DNA from: Pseudomonas haemolytica
GTDB taxonomy: Bacteria > Pseudomonadota > Gammaproteobacteria > Pseudomonadales > Pseudomonadaceae
Assembly: GCF_009659625.1 (NCBI RefSeq)
Contig: NZ_VOIW01000002.1
Coordinates: 682,001 to 746,000, forward strand
Length of the DNA: 64,000 bases
Direction of reading: 5' to 3'
Shown: positions 7,887-16,654 of the stretch, piece by piece
How positions within the stretch are numbered: the first letter of the stretch is position 1
Layout: each line of letters begins with the position of its first letter
Position numbers and translations under genes: made by a program
The notes under the pieces: generated by a model
Told to the model about the DNA's origin: nothing
The model's input: only the letters and a program-made list of their open reading frames with translations
The model's database searches: none

Positions 7887-9974
7887 TCAGTCCGGCTTAC
7901 CATCCACGACACCTGCGGTGTTATCCAGCAGGCTCTTGGTAGCGGTTTGCAAGAACGACTCGAGTTTTTGCTTGAGTGCAGCCTCGTCCGGCGATTCCGG
8001 GATCACCTTGCCAGTCGGCTCGGCGCCCAAGGTGTATTCCCACAACTTGGGTGGCATTTCTTTTGGCAATACCAGCACGCGGTCACCGGTAAGCAAGGCC
8101 ACGGTCTGGTCGCTGCCTGACGGCTTGATCACGCCGAAGCCCTTGTCGCCTTCCGGCAGGTTCAGCAGGTCACGGCCCCAGCACTGGTGCAGGGTGTCGC
8201 CGCCAAGGCGGCCCATGATGGTCGGCACGATGTCGATCTGAGTGCCCACGGTGTGGTCACGCTCGCCGAACTTCTCCTGCATGCCCGGTGCAATCAACAG
8301 CATCGGCACGTTGAAGCGGCCCAGGTCCATCTCGGTGATCTGCTGCTCGTTACCGAAGCCGTGGTCGCCTACGACCACAAACAGGGTTTCCTTGAAGTAC
8401 GGCTCTTTACGGGCCTTTTCAAAGAACTGGCCCAAGGCCCAGTCGGAGTAGCGCATCGCCGTCAAATGCTCATTGAGGCTGCCACGGTCGGTGACTTTCT
8501 CAACCGGCAATGGCGTCGGCAAAGCGTACGGCGTGTGGTTGGACAGGGTTTGCAGCAGCGCGTAGAACGGCTTGCCGCCTTCACGGGCCTTTAATTCTTC
8601 CAGGCCACGGTTGAACATGTCCTGGTCGGATACGCCCCACGTCGGGTCGGAGAATACCGGGTCGACGAAGTCATTGCGGCCGATGAAGTTGGTCATGCCC
8701 TGGTTGCTGAAGAAGCCCGACTGGTTGTCCCAGGCGAAATCGCCGTTGTAGACATACACATCGTCGAAATCACGGGCGCTGAGCAACTGCGGCAAGCCCG
8801 ACAGTTTGTGGCTGCCTTCCGGCGTCTGCATCAGGTATTCGAAACCCGGCAGGTTCGGGAAGCAAGCCATGGTGGCGAACATACCCTGGTGGGTGTGGGT
8901 GCCGTTGGAGAAGAAGCGGTCGAACAGCAAGCCTTCCTTGGTCAGCTTGTCGAAGTACGGCGTGATATTGCCCGGACGACCCAATGCGCCCACCGAATGA
9001 CCGGCGAAGCTTTCCATCAGGATCACCACGACGTTCTTGATCGGCAGGGTTTTCTCGGCCGGTGGCGTGAAGTCACGGCGCACGGCAGCAGTGTCGGTAT
9101 CCACCAGCTTCTCTTGCGGCAACACCAGCATGTCGCGCACGGTCTGGGTGGCCAGCGGCTGCTCCAGGGTGGCTTTCCAGATGTTGGCACGGTCTTCACC
9201 GAACCGCGCCTTGGCCGCGGCGATCAGCGACAGGGTGCCATTGAGGCCCAACTGGTTGGCGAAGTTGGAATCGGTGGTGTACACATCACCCCAACGCAAC
9301 GGCGGCCCCTGGCGCAGGGTGCCACGGATGGCGACCACAGCGACCAGCAGGCAGACCACGAACACGGCGATGCGGCTGTACCACGGTGCCACCTGGCGCG
9401 TACTGATAGTGCCGCCACTGAACGGGCCGCGTGGGCGCGTTGCCCGGTCTGCCCCTTTGAAGGCCATGCTCAGGATCAGCGTACCCACGGCCCAGGCCAG
9501 CAGGTAGCGCACGACCGGGAAACCGTACCAGAGCATGCTCATCACGGTTTTCGGGTCTTCCTTCACATACTGGAAGACCAGGCCGTTGAGGCGCTGGTGG
9601 AACTCACGGTAGAAGTCCATCTCCATCAAGCCCAGGAACAAGGCGATGCTCGACGCGACGGTCAGCCACACACGGAAGAAGCCACGTGCCGCCATGGCCC
9701 GCACACTGAACAACGCCAGCAGCAGCGGGATCAGCAGGTACATCACCAGGCGAATGTCCAGGCGCAGGCCGTTGGCGAACGCTTCCAGGAACGTCGAGGC
9801 GGGCGTATCCAGGATCATCTCGCGGTTGTAGACCAGCAACGCCAGGCGTAGCAGGGAGAACATCACCATCATGACCAATGCGCAAAGCAGCGTGTAAGCC
9901 AGATGGGATTTGACGGTCGGTTGCAGCAGGCGATTTGAAGCTCGCTGCTGATTCAGGGCGTCCGGGTTTGCCAT
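7887..9974 (-). CDS. LTA synthase-family (phosphoglycerol transferase-like) sulfatase-fold membrane protein
   Basis: A 695-residue inner-membrane protein: about five hydrophobic segments in residues 25-220, then a periplasmic alkaline-phosphatase/sulfatase-fold domain. The nucleophile region VVILMESFAGHSVG with its preceding Glu, FDRFFSNGTHT, and the late VVVGDHGFG metal motif are all present, as in LtaS and OpgB/MdoB-type enzymes that move phosphoglycerol or phosphoethanolamine groups between lipids and glycans. The actual substrate in Pseudomonas is not readable from sequence; modification of osmoregulated glucans or lipids is the likely role. The ATG at 9974 has only a weak ribosome site. 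A strong terminator follows. Confidence 0.85.
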   Translation of the reverse strand: MANPDALNQQRASNRLLQPTVKSHLAYTLLCALVMMVMFSLLRLALLVYNREMILDTPASTFLEAFANGLRLDIRLVMYLLIPLLLALFSVRAMAARGFFRVWLTVASSIALFLGLMEMDFYREFHQRLNGLVFQYVKEDPKTVMSMLWYGFPVVRYLLAWAVGTLILSMAFKGADRATRPRGPFSGGTISTRQVAPWYSRIAVFVVCLLVAVVAIRGTLRQGPPLRWGDVYTTDSNFANQLGLNGTLSLIAAAKARFGEDRANIWKATLEQPLATQTVRDMLVLPQEKLVDTDTAAVRRDFTPPAEKTLPIKNVVVILMESFAGHSVGALGRPGNITPYFDKLTKEGLLFDRFFSNGTHTHQGMFATMACFPNLPGFEYLMQTPEGSHKLSGLPQLLSARDFDDVYVYNGDFAWDNQSGFFSNQGMTNFIGRNDFVDPVFSDPTWGVSDQDMFNRGLEELKAREGGKPFYALLQTLSNHTPYALPTPLPVEKVTDRGSLNEHLTAMRYSDWALGQFFEKARKEPYFKETLFVVVGDHGFGNEQQITEMDLGRFNVPMLLIAPGMQEKFGERDHTVGTQIDIVPTIMGRLGGDTLHQCWGRDLLNLPEGDKGFGVIKPSGSDQTVALLTGDRVLVLPKEMPPKLWEYTLGAEPTGKVIPESPDEAALKQKLESFLQTATKSLLDNTAGVVDGKPD

Positions 9975-10262
9975 GTCGTTTTAGGACCCATTGGAAGTTT
10001 AAGTTGCGAAATAATGCAGTGGCGTCCGTCCCTCGCCCAGGCTGGCTGGGGTAGGCGGTTAACGCGGTGGCACAAATGGTGCCCGATCAAGCCCGGCAAG
10101 GCTATTAATTACTGAACGTGCGCCACGATCCTGCCTTTAAAAGCATTGGAGTCAGAGCCTTGGCAGGGAGATAAAGCCGGCGAATTGTCTTGGATAAGAT
10201 GTGAAAATTCTGTGCACCGAATACTTTCGACACATAAAACTAATTGATGCAGTGAAAAGCAA

Positions 10263-10352
10263 TGTGGGAGCGGGCTTGCTCGCGAATGCGGTGTGTCAGT
10301 CAAAACATCTGATACTGATACACCGCTTTCGCGAGCAAGCCCGCTCCCACAC
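10263..10352. repeat. REPIN (GTGGGAGCGGGCTTGCTCGCG type)
   Basis: Two inverted REP palindromes, TGTGGGAGCGGGCTTGCTCG and its reverse complement, separated by about 45 bp that themselves form an imperfect stem. It lies in the 410-bp gap between the sulfatase start and the PLDc_N gene; the rest of that gap shows nothing recognisable. Confidence 0.92.
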
Positions 10353-10384
10353 TAACTGTGCTCACTCCAAAGAAAGTGAGGTGC

Positions 10385-10576
10385 TTAGATCCGCACGTTA
10401 CCGCGTGGCCCGGCAATCGCCCAGATGATCAGGCCCAGTACTGGCAACAGCAGGATCAGCAGGATCCATAGCACTTTGGCGCCCGTGCTCGCGCCGCTTT
10501 TGAACACGTTGATGATCGCCCAGATATCCAGCGCGAGGATGATCAGGCCAATCAGGCCATTAAAAGTGGAACCCAT
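10385..10576 (-). CDS. PLDc_N-domain small membrane protein
   Basis: A 63-residue protein with two transmembrane helices (about 6-24 and 34-55) and the pattern LDIWAIINVFKS...KVLWILLILLLPVLGLIIW typical of the phospholipase D nuclease N-terminal (PLDc_N) family, found alone as a small membrane protein. It carries no nuclease domain. The ATG at 10576 has TAGGAG upstream; the longer in-frame start adds 8 residues and lacks a ribosome site. Role unknown. It is followed downstream by the REPIN. Confidence 0.82.
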   Translation of the reverse strand: MGSTFNGLIGLIILALDIWAIINVFKSGASTGAKVLWILLILLLPVLGLIIWAIAGPRGNVRI

Positions 10577-10643
10577 GGTGTCGCTCCTAAGTGAGGGCAT
10601 GCACTTGTAGGATAGCCAGCCTTGGCGGGGGTTCCGTTTTATT

Positions 10644-11174
10644 TCAGACGTGCACAGCGATCTTCAACGCTTCCAGCGACGGCTCGGCCTTGATACCCAC
10701 TTCGGCGCACAGTTCCAGCACTCGTGGCAGGTCGTTGCCAAACACCAACACCGCCTGGATCTCGTCGTCCAACAACTGGCTGAAGTTCATCAACACATAG
10801 CCGCCGTCTTCCGGGCTCAAGGCGCTCATCTGGATCTGGATGCGGTTCAGCGCGGTCAGGTCTTCGGCCTTGGCCAGTTGCTTGGGCTTGAGGTTGAACG
10901 CCACATCCGGGCCGAACGACGCGACGATCTGGGCAAACAGGTCGACATAGGTATCGGCCTGGAACAATACCGTGTCCGGCAGGCTACCGACCACCACCCA
11001 CTCTCCCAGTGAGATAGGGAAGGTGTCGTCATAGTTGATATCCGGATTGGCCGCCAGAAACGCCAGCGGGTCCGCATAGGCCTGGGCCGCTTCGTCGGCG
11101 ATACGCGCGACCTCGTCGTCGCTCATGACGCCGGCGCTGATTTTGCTGAGGAGTTCGACGAGGGCGGTTTTCAT
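10644..11174 (-). CDS. Conserved hypothetical protein
   Basis: A 176-residue acidic soluble protein with no signal peptide, membrane segment or catalytic motif that I recognise. The sequence has a mixed alpha/beta look with SLGEWVVVGSLPDTVLFQ in the first half and a C-terminal helix-rich part. It starts 42 bp after the ankyrin gene on the same strand, so the two are probably one transcript and may act together. Codon use matches the core genome. Confidence 0.7.
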   Translation of the reverse strand: MKTALVELLSKISAGVMSDDEVARIADEAAQAYADPLAFLAANPDINYDDTFPISLGEWVVVGSLPDTVLFQADTYVDLFAQIVASFGPDVAFNLKPKQLAKAEDLTALNRIQIQMSALSPEDGGYVLMNFSQLLDDEIQAVLVFGNDLPRVLELCAEVGIKAEPSLEALKIAVHV

Positions 11175-11215
11175 GAGGTGGTCCTGTGGCGGGCGGGTTT
11201 TAAAGGGCGCGTAGC

Positions 11216-11731
11216 CTACACCAGTTTCTGCAACTGCGCCGCCGTATCCACCGCCCCCATGGTCTGCGCCGCCGCCAGCGCGGTTGCGCCCTGAGCGTCA
11301 GTGGCTTTGGGGTTGGCACCTTGGCCTAGCAGGTACTCAACCATTTCAACGCGGTTAAACATCGCGGCCATCATCAGCGCCGTACGCCCGTCCGACGACG
11401 CGGCCTCAACCGGCGTCCCCCCTTCGATCAGCGCCTTGACCACCGGCAGGTTGCCTTTGAACGCCGCCCCGGCAATCGGCAACTGGTTCTTGTCGTTGGC
11501 GATCAAGGGGTCGGCCTTGAATTCCAGCAGCACCTTTACCGCCTCGGCGTGGCCATGGTAGGCCGCGAGCATCAACAAGGTGTCGCCATTGTGATTACGA
11601 AAGTTGGCCGGCAAGCCCTTGGCCAAGAGTGCAGCGAGCATGGCGGCGTCGCCTTTGCGGGCCACGTCGAAGACCTGCTCGGCGAATTCGGCAGCTTCAT
11701 CTTTGGTCATTTGTTTAGGCTGATCTGACAT
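11216..11731 (-). CDS. Ankyrin-repeat protein
   Basis: A 171-residue protein with four to five ankyrin repeats from about residue 25 to the end: NGDTLLMLAAYHGHAEAVKVLL, NQLPIAGAAFKGNLPVVKALI, DGRTALMMAAMFNRVEMVEYLL, each with the TPLH-like turn. No signal peptide is evident, so it would act in the cytoplasm by protein binding. It resembles AnkB, which in P. aeruginosa is associated with catalase KatB, but no catalase gene is adjacent here. It is upstream of and likely co-transcribed with the hypothetical protein that follows. Confidence 0.85.
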   Translation of the reverse strand: MSDQPKQMTKDEAAEFAEQVFDVARKGDAAMLAALLAKGLPANFRNHNGDTLLMLAAYHGHAEAVKVLLEFKADPLIANDKNQLPIAGAAFKGNLPVVKALIEGGTPVEAASSDGRTALMMAAMFNRVEMVEYLLGQGANPKATDAQGATALAAAQTMGAVDTAAQLQKLV

Positions 11732-11837
11732 GGGGGCTCCTTCCTGATGCGGCTTATGTAACTGGATAAGGCGCCCAGTGTCGCGATGGAGTTCCCCAGT
11801 GTCATGGCTTTTTTGTCAAAAGCCGCCATAGCCAGAA

Positions 11838-13664
11838 TCAATAACGGAACTGCCCGCCCTGGATCTGCGCCAACAATTGCCCGGTGACCGGCACGTAGCT
11901 GTCCGAACCCGGCAACCAGGCGTAGACCGGATCATTGCCGGCCTTGTCCGGGTCGAATGCCTCCTCTTTGAGTTTCACTTTCTGGTATTTGAAGGTGCCG
12001 GTGGTTTCCATCTTCACCTTGATCCGCAGGAACAGCGGCACCGCATAATGCGGCAACTGGCCATGAGCGAATTGCAGCAACTCGCGCATATCCAGGGCGG
12101 CCAGGGATTCGCTGGGAGTGATGGCGACCATGCCTGCGCGGCCGTTAGTGTTTTCAATCTCGACGCCATATGCCACCACTTCGGCAATCTGCGGGTGTTG
12201 CAGCAGGACGTTTTCCACTTCGGTGGTCGAGACGTTTTCGCCCTTCCAACGATAGGTATCGCCCAGGCGATCGACAAATTGCGCATGACCAAAACCGATA
12301 CTGCGCACCAGGTCGCCCGTATTGAAGTAGCGGTCACCCTTTTTGAACACGTCCGTCAGCACTACCTTGCGATTCTTTTCCGGGTCGGTATAGCCGTCGA
12401 AAGGCGACTTTTCATCGATGCGCGCCAACAACAGGCCCTGCCCGCCGGTGGGCACCTTGAGCATGAACCCATTGCTGGCGCGCAGCGGCTCACCCGTGTC
12501 GTGGGCGTAATCCACCAGCGCCCAGTGCTGCAGGCAAAAGCCGATGGTGTTGTCGAAATTCAGCACGTTGGTAAAGCCGATATTGCCGTCGCTGGCGGCA
12601 TACAGCTCGCAGATATGCTCGACGCCATAGCGCTGCTTGAATTGTGCCCACACCCCGGGACGCAAGCCGTTACCGACCATCTTGGTCACGCGATTATCGC
12701 GATCCTGTGCGCTGGGCGGCTGATCAAGCAGGTAGCGGCACAACTCACCGACATAGCCAAGGGTGGTCGCGTTGAACTTGCGCGCATCGTCCCAGAACTG
12801 GCTGGCGCTGAATTTGCGCCGAATGGCGAAGCCGGAAGCACCGATAATGGCCGAGCCCCAGCACACACACAGGCCGGTGGCGTGGTACAGCGGCAAGGTG
12901 CAATAGAGGACGTCCTGCGGCCCCATGTCCAGGGCGATGCTGCCGAAGCTCACGGCGGTCTTGGTCCAGCGCCCGTGCTTCATGATGCCGGCCTTGGGCA
13001 AGCCGGTGGTGCCGGACGTGTAGATATAGAAGCAGGGGTCGTTGAAGAAAATCTGCGCAGAGCTCGCGAGATTGTCGACCGGGCTTTCGGCACTCGCGGC
13101 CATCAGGTCGATATAGCCCTGGGGAGCCTCAGTACCGGGTTGATCAGCCACGAACCAGGTCCGCTCGGCACGGATCTGCACGTGTTCACGCACTGCTGCG
13201 TAGGCACTCAGCAACTCCGCCCCCACCACAATGGCTACCGGGTTGACCAGCGTCAGGCTGTGCACCAGCGGGGCCTGGGTCTGCGAGGTATTGAGCATGG
13301 CACAGATACCGCCCAGCTTGGCCACGGCCAGCACGTTCAAGAGCAGTTCGGGACGGTTTTCGATAAACAGCGCCACCACGTCGCCCTTGCGAATGCCTTG
13401 GGCATGCAAGAAATGGGCGATGCGATTGGCACGCTGGTTGGCGTCGCGATAGCTGATCACGCTGTCGCCGTACAGCAGCGCGGCACCGTGCGGGTTACGC
13501 AAGGCCGCTTGCTCGAAATGCCAGGCCAAGCCGCAGGGCTGCGTTGGGTCGGTGACATTGGCTGCGCGCATGCCGCGAACAACCCTTGGGAGCGCCCTAA
13601 CGATAGCGGGCACCTTGCGCAGCATCATGCGCCAGGTGATTAGGTCGGTTTGCTGGTGACTCAT
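11838..13664 (-). CDS. FATP-type long-chain acyl-CoA synthetase
   Basis: A 608-residue AMP-binding enzyme that would activate very long or long fatty acids to acyl-CoA. Motifs seen: the P-loop YIYTSGTTGLPKAG (about 215-228), a LYAASDGN adenine-binding region in place of the usual YGxTE, DRLGDTYRWKGENVSTTEVE (hinge and A8) and FKYQKVKLKEE with the C-terminal Lys. The DGN and RWKGENV variants mark the fatty-acid-transport-protein branch rather than FadD. An N-terminal hydrophobic segment is not obvious. It is a single-gene unit with 405 bp upstream. Confidence 0.88.
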   Translation of the reverse strand: MSHQQTDLITWRMMLRKVPAIVRALPRVVRGMRAANVTDPTQPCGLAWHFEQAALRNPHGAALLYGDSVISYRDANQRANRIAHFLHAQGIRKGDVVALFIENRPELLLNVLAVAKLGGICAMLNTSQTQAPLVHSLTLVNPVAIVVGAELLSAYAAVREHVQIRAERTWFVADQPGTEAPQGYIDLMAASAESPVDNLASSAQIFFNDPCFYIYTSGTTGLPKAGIMKHGRWTKTAVSFGSIALDMGPQDVLYCTLPLYHATGLCVCWGSAIIGASGFAIRRKFSASQFWDDARKFNATTLGYVGELCRYLLDQPPSAQDRDNRVTKMVGNGLRPGVWAQFKQRYGVEHICELYAASDGNIGFTNVLNFDNTIGFCLQHWALVDYAHDTGEPLRASNGFMLKVPTGGQGLLLARIDEKSPFDGYTDPEKNRKVVLTDVFKKGDRYFNTGDLVRSIGFGHAQFVDRLGDTYRWKGENVSTTEVENVLLQHPQIAEVVAYGVEIENTNGRAGMVAITPSESLAALDMRELLQFAHGQLPHYAVPLFLRIKVKMETTGTFKYQKVKLKEEAFDPDKAGNDPVYAWLPGSDSYVPVTGQLLAQIQGGQFRY

Positions 13665-14069
13665 GGCGGAACGTCCTTTTTCTTATTCTTGGTCGGGGCC
13701 GGAAACTCGGCGCCCATGAGGGAATTCGCCGAATGACTTACCGGAAAATACGTCAGCCCTTCCCGGGCTGTACATGCGGGATTTGAAAAGTTTTGTATCC
13801 CATTGGTAGTCCGGTCACGGAATGGAATTTTCCCGCGAAAAAGACGGTCAGTATCTTCATAGTATTACCACTGCCCGTAAAAAAACCTCGGCCAGACAAC
13901 GCAAAATGCAGGATGCACGATGGCCATTCATGCAAATTGCACGAAAATGAAAATTCAAAAATTTTATAAGTAGCTGATTTATAAGGATTTTTTAATACTG
14001 GCAATACTGGCACAATCACTGCACCTATCACTCCATGCTTGCCAACTTAAGCCAACGGAGCTGATAGAC
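13665..14069. other. Divergent intergenic region, AT-rich towards 14000
   Basis: A 405-bp gap between two divergent genes. It becomes AT-rich at about 13935-14000, just before the DUF3509 gene, probably its promoter area. I find no repeat, hairpin or supported small gene in it. Confidence 0.45.
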
Positions 14070-14348
14070 ATGAGCCTGATCCAAGACAAATTCGCTTCAG
14101 TATTTTCCAACTACGACGTCACCACTCAGCCACGTCCCGACGGCGGCATCCTGTTGACTCTGCGCAATAGCGAAGGCAAACAGGTCAAGCGCTCGATTTC
14201 GTACCAGCAACTGCACACAGCCGACCAACTGACCTGGGTCATCAGCGCCATTCGCCGTGACTTGGCCGAACAAGCCAGCGAGTTGCCGCAAATTTCGATG
14301 CTGCAAAGCCAGAACCGCTTTGCGCTGCCGACTTACCATTCGGCTTAA
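14070..14348 (+). CDS. DUF3509 family protein
   Basis: A 92-residue soluble protein with the Pseudomonas-restricted DUF3509 pattern: a short N-terminal helix, DGGILLTLRNSEGKQVKRSIS, a central helix ending in VISAIRRDL, and a polar tail. GGAG lies upstream of the ATG. No function is known. It ends just before a strong bidirectional terminator shared with the convergent LuxR-type gene. Confidence 0.85.
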   Translation: MSLIQDKFASVFSNYDVTTQPRPDGGILLTLRNSEGKQVKRSISYQQLHTADQLTWVISAIRRDLAEQASELPQISMLQSQNRFALPTYHSA

Positions 14349-14367
14349 GCGACAGATAGTAAAAGGG

Positions 14368-14400
14368 CCGCGACGCCATTGGCGTCGCGGCCCTTTTTTT
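14368..14400. terminator. Bidirectional rho-independent terminator
   Basis: GGGCCGCGACGCC and GGCGTCGCGGCCC pair around an ATT loop; an A-run precedes and a seven-T run follows, so it can serve the DUF3509 gene and, less strongly, the convergent LuxR-type gene. Confidence 0.92.
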
Positions 14401-14404
14401 GCCT

Positions 14405-14674
14405 TCAGCATAAACCTCGGCGGGCTGCTTCATTCATCGCCTGTACACGATTGGTGACATCCAGCTTGCCGTAGATGTTACGCAGATGGAATTTCACCGT
14501 AGCTTCTGAAGAGGCGCGAATCTGGCTGATTTCCCAGACGGTCTTGCCCTCGGAGGCCCACCGCAGGATCTCCAGCTCCGATGGAGTCAGGGGCTTGCCA
14601 GACAAGCTCAGGCGCTTTCTGATAGCCGTCGGCACAATCACCAACGGGGAATACGTCTGCTCTGGGCCACTCAT
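14405..14674 (-). CDS. Stand-alone LuxR-type HTH regulator
   Basis: An 89-residue protein that is little more than a GerE/LuxR helix-turn-helix: LTPSELEILRWASEGKTVWEIS followed by SEATVKFHLRNIYGKLDVTNR. No sensor domain is present. The recognition helix (ATVKFHLRNIYGKL) is fully conserved, so DNA binding is expected; how it is controlled is not visible. About 210 bp separate it from the next gene on this strand, so it probably has its own promoter. Targets unknown. Confidence 0.85.
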   Translation of the reverse strand: MSGPEQTYSPLVIVPTAIRKRLSLSGKPLTPSELEILRWASEGKTVWEISQIRASSEATVKFHLRNIYGKLDVTNRVQAMNEAARRGLC

Positions 14675-14884
14675 TGCTCTCTCCTTTTATATCTGCTGAC
14701 GCAATGCCACCTTTCGGATTCCTCCTATTGACAGGTGACATAAACACGGGTGCAAACGGAGAGTTACATAACGCGTGGAATGAAAGCGTTAACCACAGAA
14801 TAAACAGCTTTACCCTACGAGAAATTGAGTTTCTTCCCACAGCAACTTCCAACTTGCCAGGGTTGAAAATTCAGATATTTATGC

Positions 14885-15415
14885 TTAGTCGTCCAGCCCT
14901 GGGAAGCGAGCGCAACTATTATCGCCGGTGAACTCAGGTACCTTGCCTTGGGTGGTGTTGAACAGGCGCAGTGCCACCAAGTGCGGGCTCTCCCCTATGT
15001 CGAACCCGTGCGGCAGGCCAGCCGGAATTATCAGCAGGTCATTTTTCTCACAGCGTACGCCGTACACATAGTTGCCAATATGCAGTGTGTATAGCCCCTG
15101 GCCGGCGATAAAGAAGCACACTTCATCTTCACTATAAGTACGCTCCTGGAGAAACTGGGTACGTAACTCATCTTTCTGTGGATGATCGTGAGTCACGCTG
15201 ATCACCTCCACGGCGGCGTAGCCGAGGGCGTCGATCTGAGCCTGGTAAGCGTCGATCAGTTCAGCCTCGCTGGCGCCCCTCTCGATAGGGCTGGGCTGCC
15301 AGCGCTCAAACCGCACGCCGTGCTCGGCCAGGGTCGACTGAATGTCGTCGAGATGGGTCAACACCTTGTTCGGGGTGTCCGGGTGGTCGATAGGGTAGAC
15401 AGCTACATAACTCAT
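14885..15415 (-). CDS. Acireductone dioxygenase-like cupin lacking two metal histidines
   Basis: A 176-residue cupin with end-to-end similarity to acireductone dioxygenase (MtnD), the methionine-salvage enzyme that opens 1,2-dihydroxy-3-keto-5-methylthiopentene: SVTHDHPQKDELRTQFL, DEVCFFIAGQGLYTLHI, NDLLIIPAGLPHGFDIG. The family binds Fe/Ni through H-x-H-x3-E and a distant His. Here that stretch reads ERTYSEDEV, so the two His are Arg92 and Tyr94; Glu98 and His136 remain. Each change needs only one base from a CAT codon. The gene overlaps the MFS stop by 4 bp, as one operon. It has probably lost or changed metal chemistry; an active mtnD would then be elsewhere. Position next to aroC and MFS matches my recollection of mtnD in P. 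aeruginosa. Confidence 0.82.
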   Translation of the reverse strand: MSYVAVYPIDHPDTPNKVLTHLDDIQSTLAEHGVRFERWQPSPIERGASEAELIDAYQAQIDALGYAAVEVISVTHDHPQKDELRTQFLQERTYSEDEVCFFIAGQGLYTLHIGNYVYGVRCEKNDLLIIPAGLPHGFDIGESPHLVALRLFNTTQGKVPEFTGDNSCARFPGLDD

Positions 15416-16578
15416 TGCATGGCTCCTTGGTTCGGTTCGTGCAATCGAAGGCCGATGATAATGGCGGCGGCCAGGGCGGCGATGCTCGCGACGCTGAAGG
15501 TCAGGGTTGGCCCCAACAGGTTCCAGCTATAACCGGAATACAGGGCGCCGATTACACCACCGGTGCCGACCAACGCCGAGTACAACGCCTGGCCCCGGCC
15601 TTGCTCACGGTCACTGAAATTGCACTGCACAAAGGCGATCGCCGCCGCATGAAAGCTGCCGAACGTAGCGGCGTGCAGCAATTGCGCCACTATCAGCACC
15701 CAGAAAAATTCGGCAAAGGAGCCCAGCAGCAACCAGCGCAGTGCTGCCAGCAGGAAGCTGGCCAACAGCACTCGGCGCACCGAAAAACGCTCGAAAATGC
15801 GGCTCATGGCCAGGAACATCAGGACCTCTGCCACTACGCCCAGCGCCCACAACATGCCGATCACACCACGGCTGTAGCCCAGGTGTTCCAGGTGCAGGGT
15901 GAGAAAGGTGTAATACGGGCCGTGACTCATTTGCATCAGCGCCACGCAGGCGTAAAACGCCAGTACGCCGGGACTGAGCAATTGCTTGAGGAAACCGTCG
16001 CCGGCCAAGCGATTACCCTCGCTGGAGGGCTGAGCATTTGGCACCCACAGGCTGGCACTGATTATGCCAACCATGATCACCACGACCACCACCGGATAGC
16101 TATCCAGGCTCAGCCAGTCGTACAGGCGCCCAATAATCACCACGGTGAGGATAAAACCGATGGAGCCCCACAGACGGATCTGGCTGTAGCGCGAGGTTTG
16201 TTTGTGCAAGTGGGCCAGGGTGATGACTTCAAACTGCGGCAGCACTGCGTGCCAGAAGAACGCGTGCAAGGCTATGACCAGCGCAACCCAGGCGTAAGTC
16301 TTGGGGACGAAAATCAGGCAAAAGCTGGCCAGGGTGCTGCACACCGCGCCAAACCGCACGATGGCCAGGCGCCGGCCAGTGGCGTCGCCGATCCAGCCCC
16401 ATAGATTCGGCGCTACGCAACGCATCAGCATAGAGATGGACACCAGTTCACCGATACGCGCGCTGGAGAAGCCCAGGTGATCGAAGTACAGCGCCAGGAA
16501 CGGTGCAGTCGCCCCCAGCAGGGCGAAGTAGAACAGGTAGAAGCTGGAGAGGCGCCAGTACGGGAGCGGTGGGTTCAT
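15412..16578 (-). CDS. MFS transporter (HcaT/LacY-like MFS_1 group)
   Basis: A 388-residue integral membrane protein with about 12 transmembrane helices, of the MFS group that includes E. coli HcaT, the putative 3-phenylpropionate transporter. Features include the N-terminal PYWRLSSFYLFYFALLGATAPF helix, the GDATGRRLAIVRFG loop between TM2 and TM3, and SQIRLWGSIGF. I chose the ATG at 16578; an upstream start would add 18 residues lacking hydrophobic character. The ribosome site is weak. It overlaps the acireductone dioxygenase-like gene by ATGA, so the two are coupled. Substrate unknown. Confidence 0.85.
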   Translation of the reverse strand: MNPPLPYWRLSSFYLFYFALLGATAPFLALYFDHLGFSSARIGELVSISMLMRCVAPNLWGWIGDATGRRLAIVRFGAVCSTLASFCLIFVPKTYAWVALVIALHAFFWHAVLPQFEVITLAHLHKQTSRYSQIRLWGSIGFILTVVIIGRLYDWLSLDSYPVVVVVIMVGIISASLWVPNAQPSSEGNRLAGDGFLKQLLSPGVLAFYACVALMQMSHGPYYTFLTLHLEHLGYSRGVIGMLWALGVVAEVLMFLAMSRIFERFSVRRVLLASFLLAALRWLLLGSFAEFFWVLIVAQLLHAATFGSFHAAAIAFVQCNFSDREQGRGQALYSALVGTGGVIGALYSGYSWNLLGPTLTFSVASIAALAAAIIIGLRLHEPNQGAMQ

Positions 16579-16603
16579 TTTACTGGGGGCTGCTTGGCAG
16601 CCC

Positions 16604-16640
16604 AGCGCGAGCAAGCTCGCTCGCCACAACAAGCGCGCTC
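16604..16640. repeat. Degenerate REP palindrome
   Basis: GCGCGAGCAAGCTCGCTCGCC, a decayed GCGAGC-type REP hairpin in the 76-bp gap between aroC and the MFS gene. The second arm of a REPIN is not clear. Confidence 0.55.
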
Positions 16641-16654
16641 GCCGCCACGGACCG

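Noticed and set aside
8808..9851. Long open frame on the plus strand inside the sulfatase gene
   Set aside because: An antisense shadow produced by high third-position GC; residues are His/Gln/Arg-rich without domain, and the sulfatase motifs are clear on the other strand.
11877..13643. 588-residue plus-strand frame opposite the acyl-CoA synthetase
   Set aside because: Antisense to a gene with complete AMP-binding motifs; composition is typical of a shadow frame.
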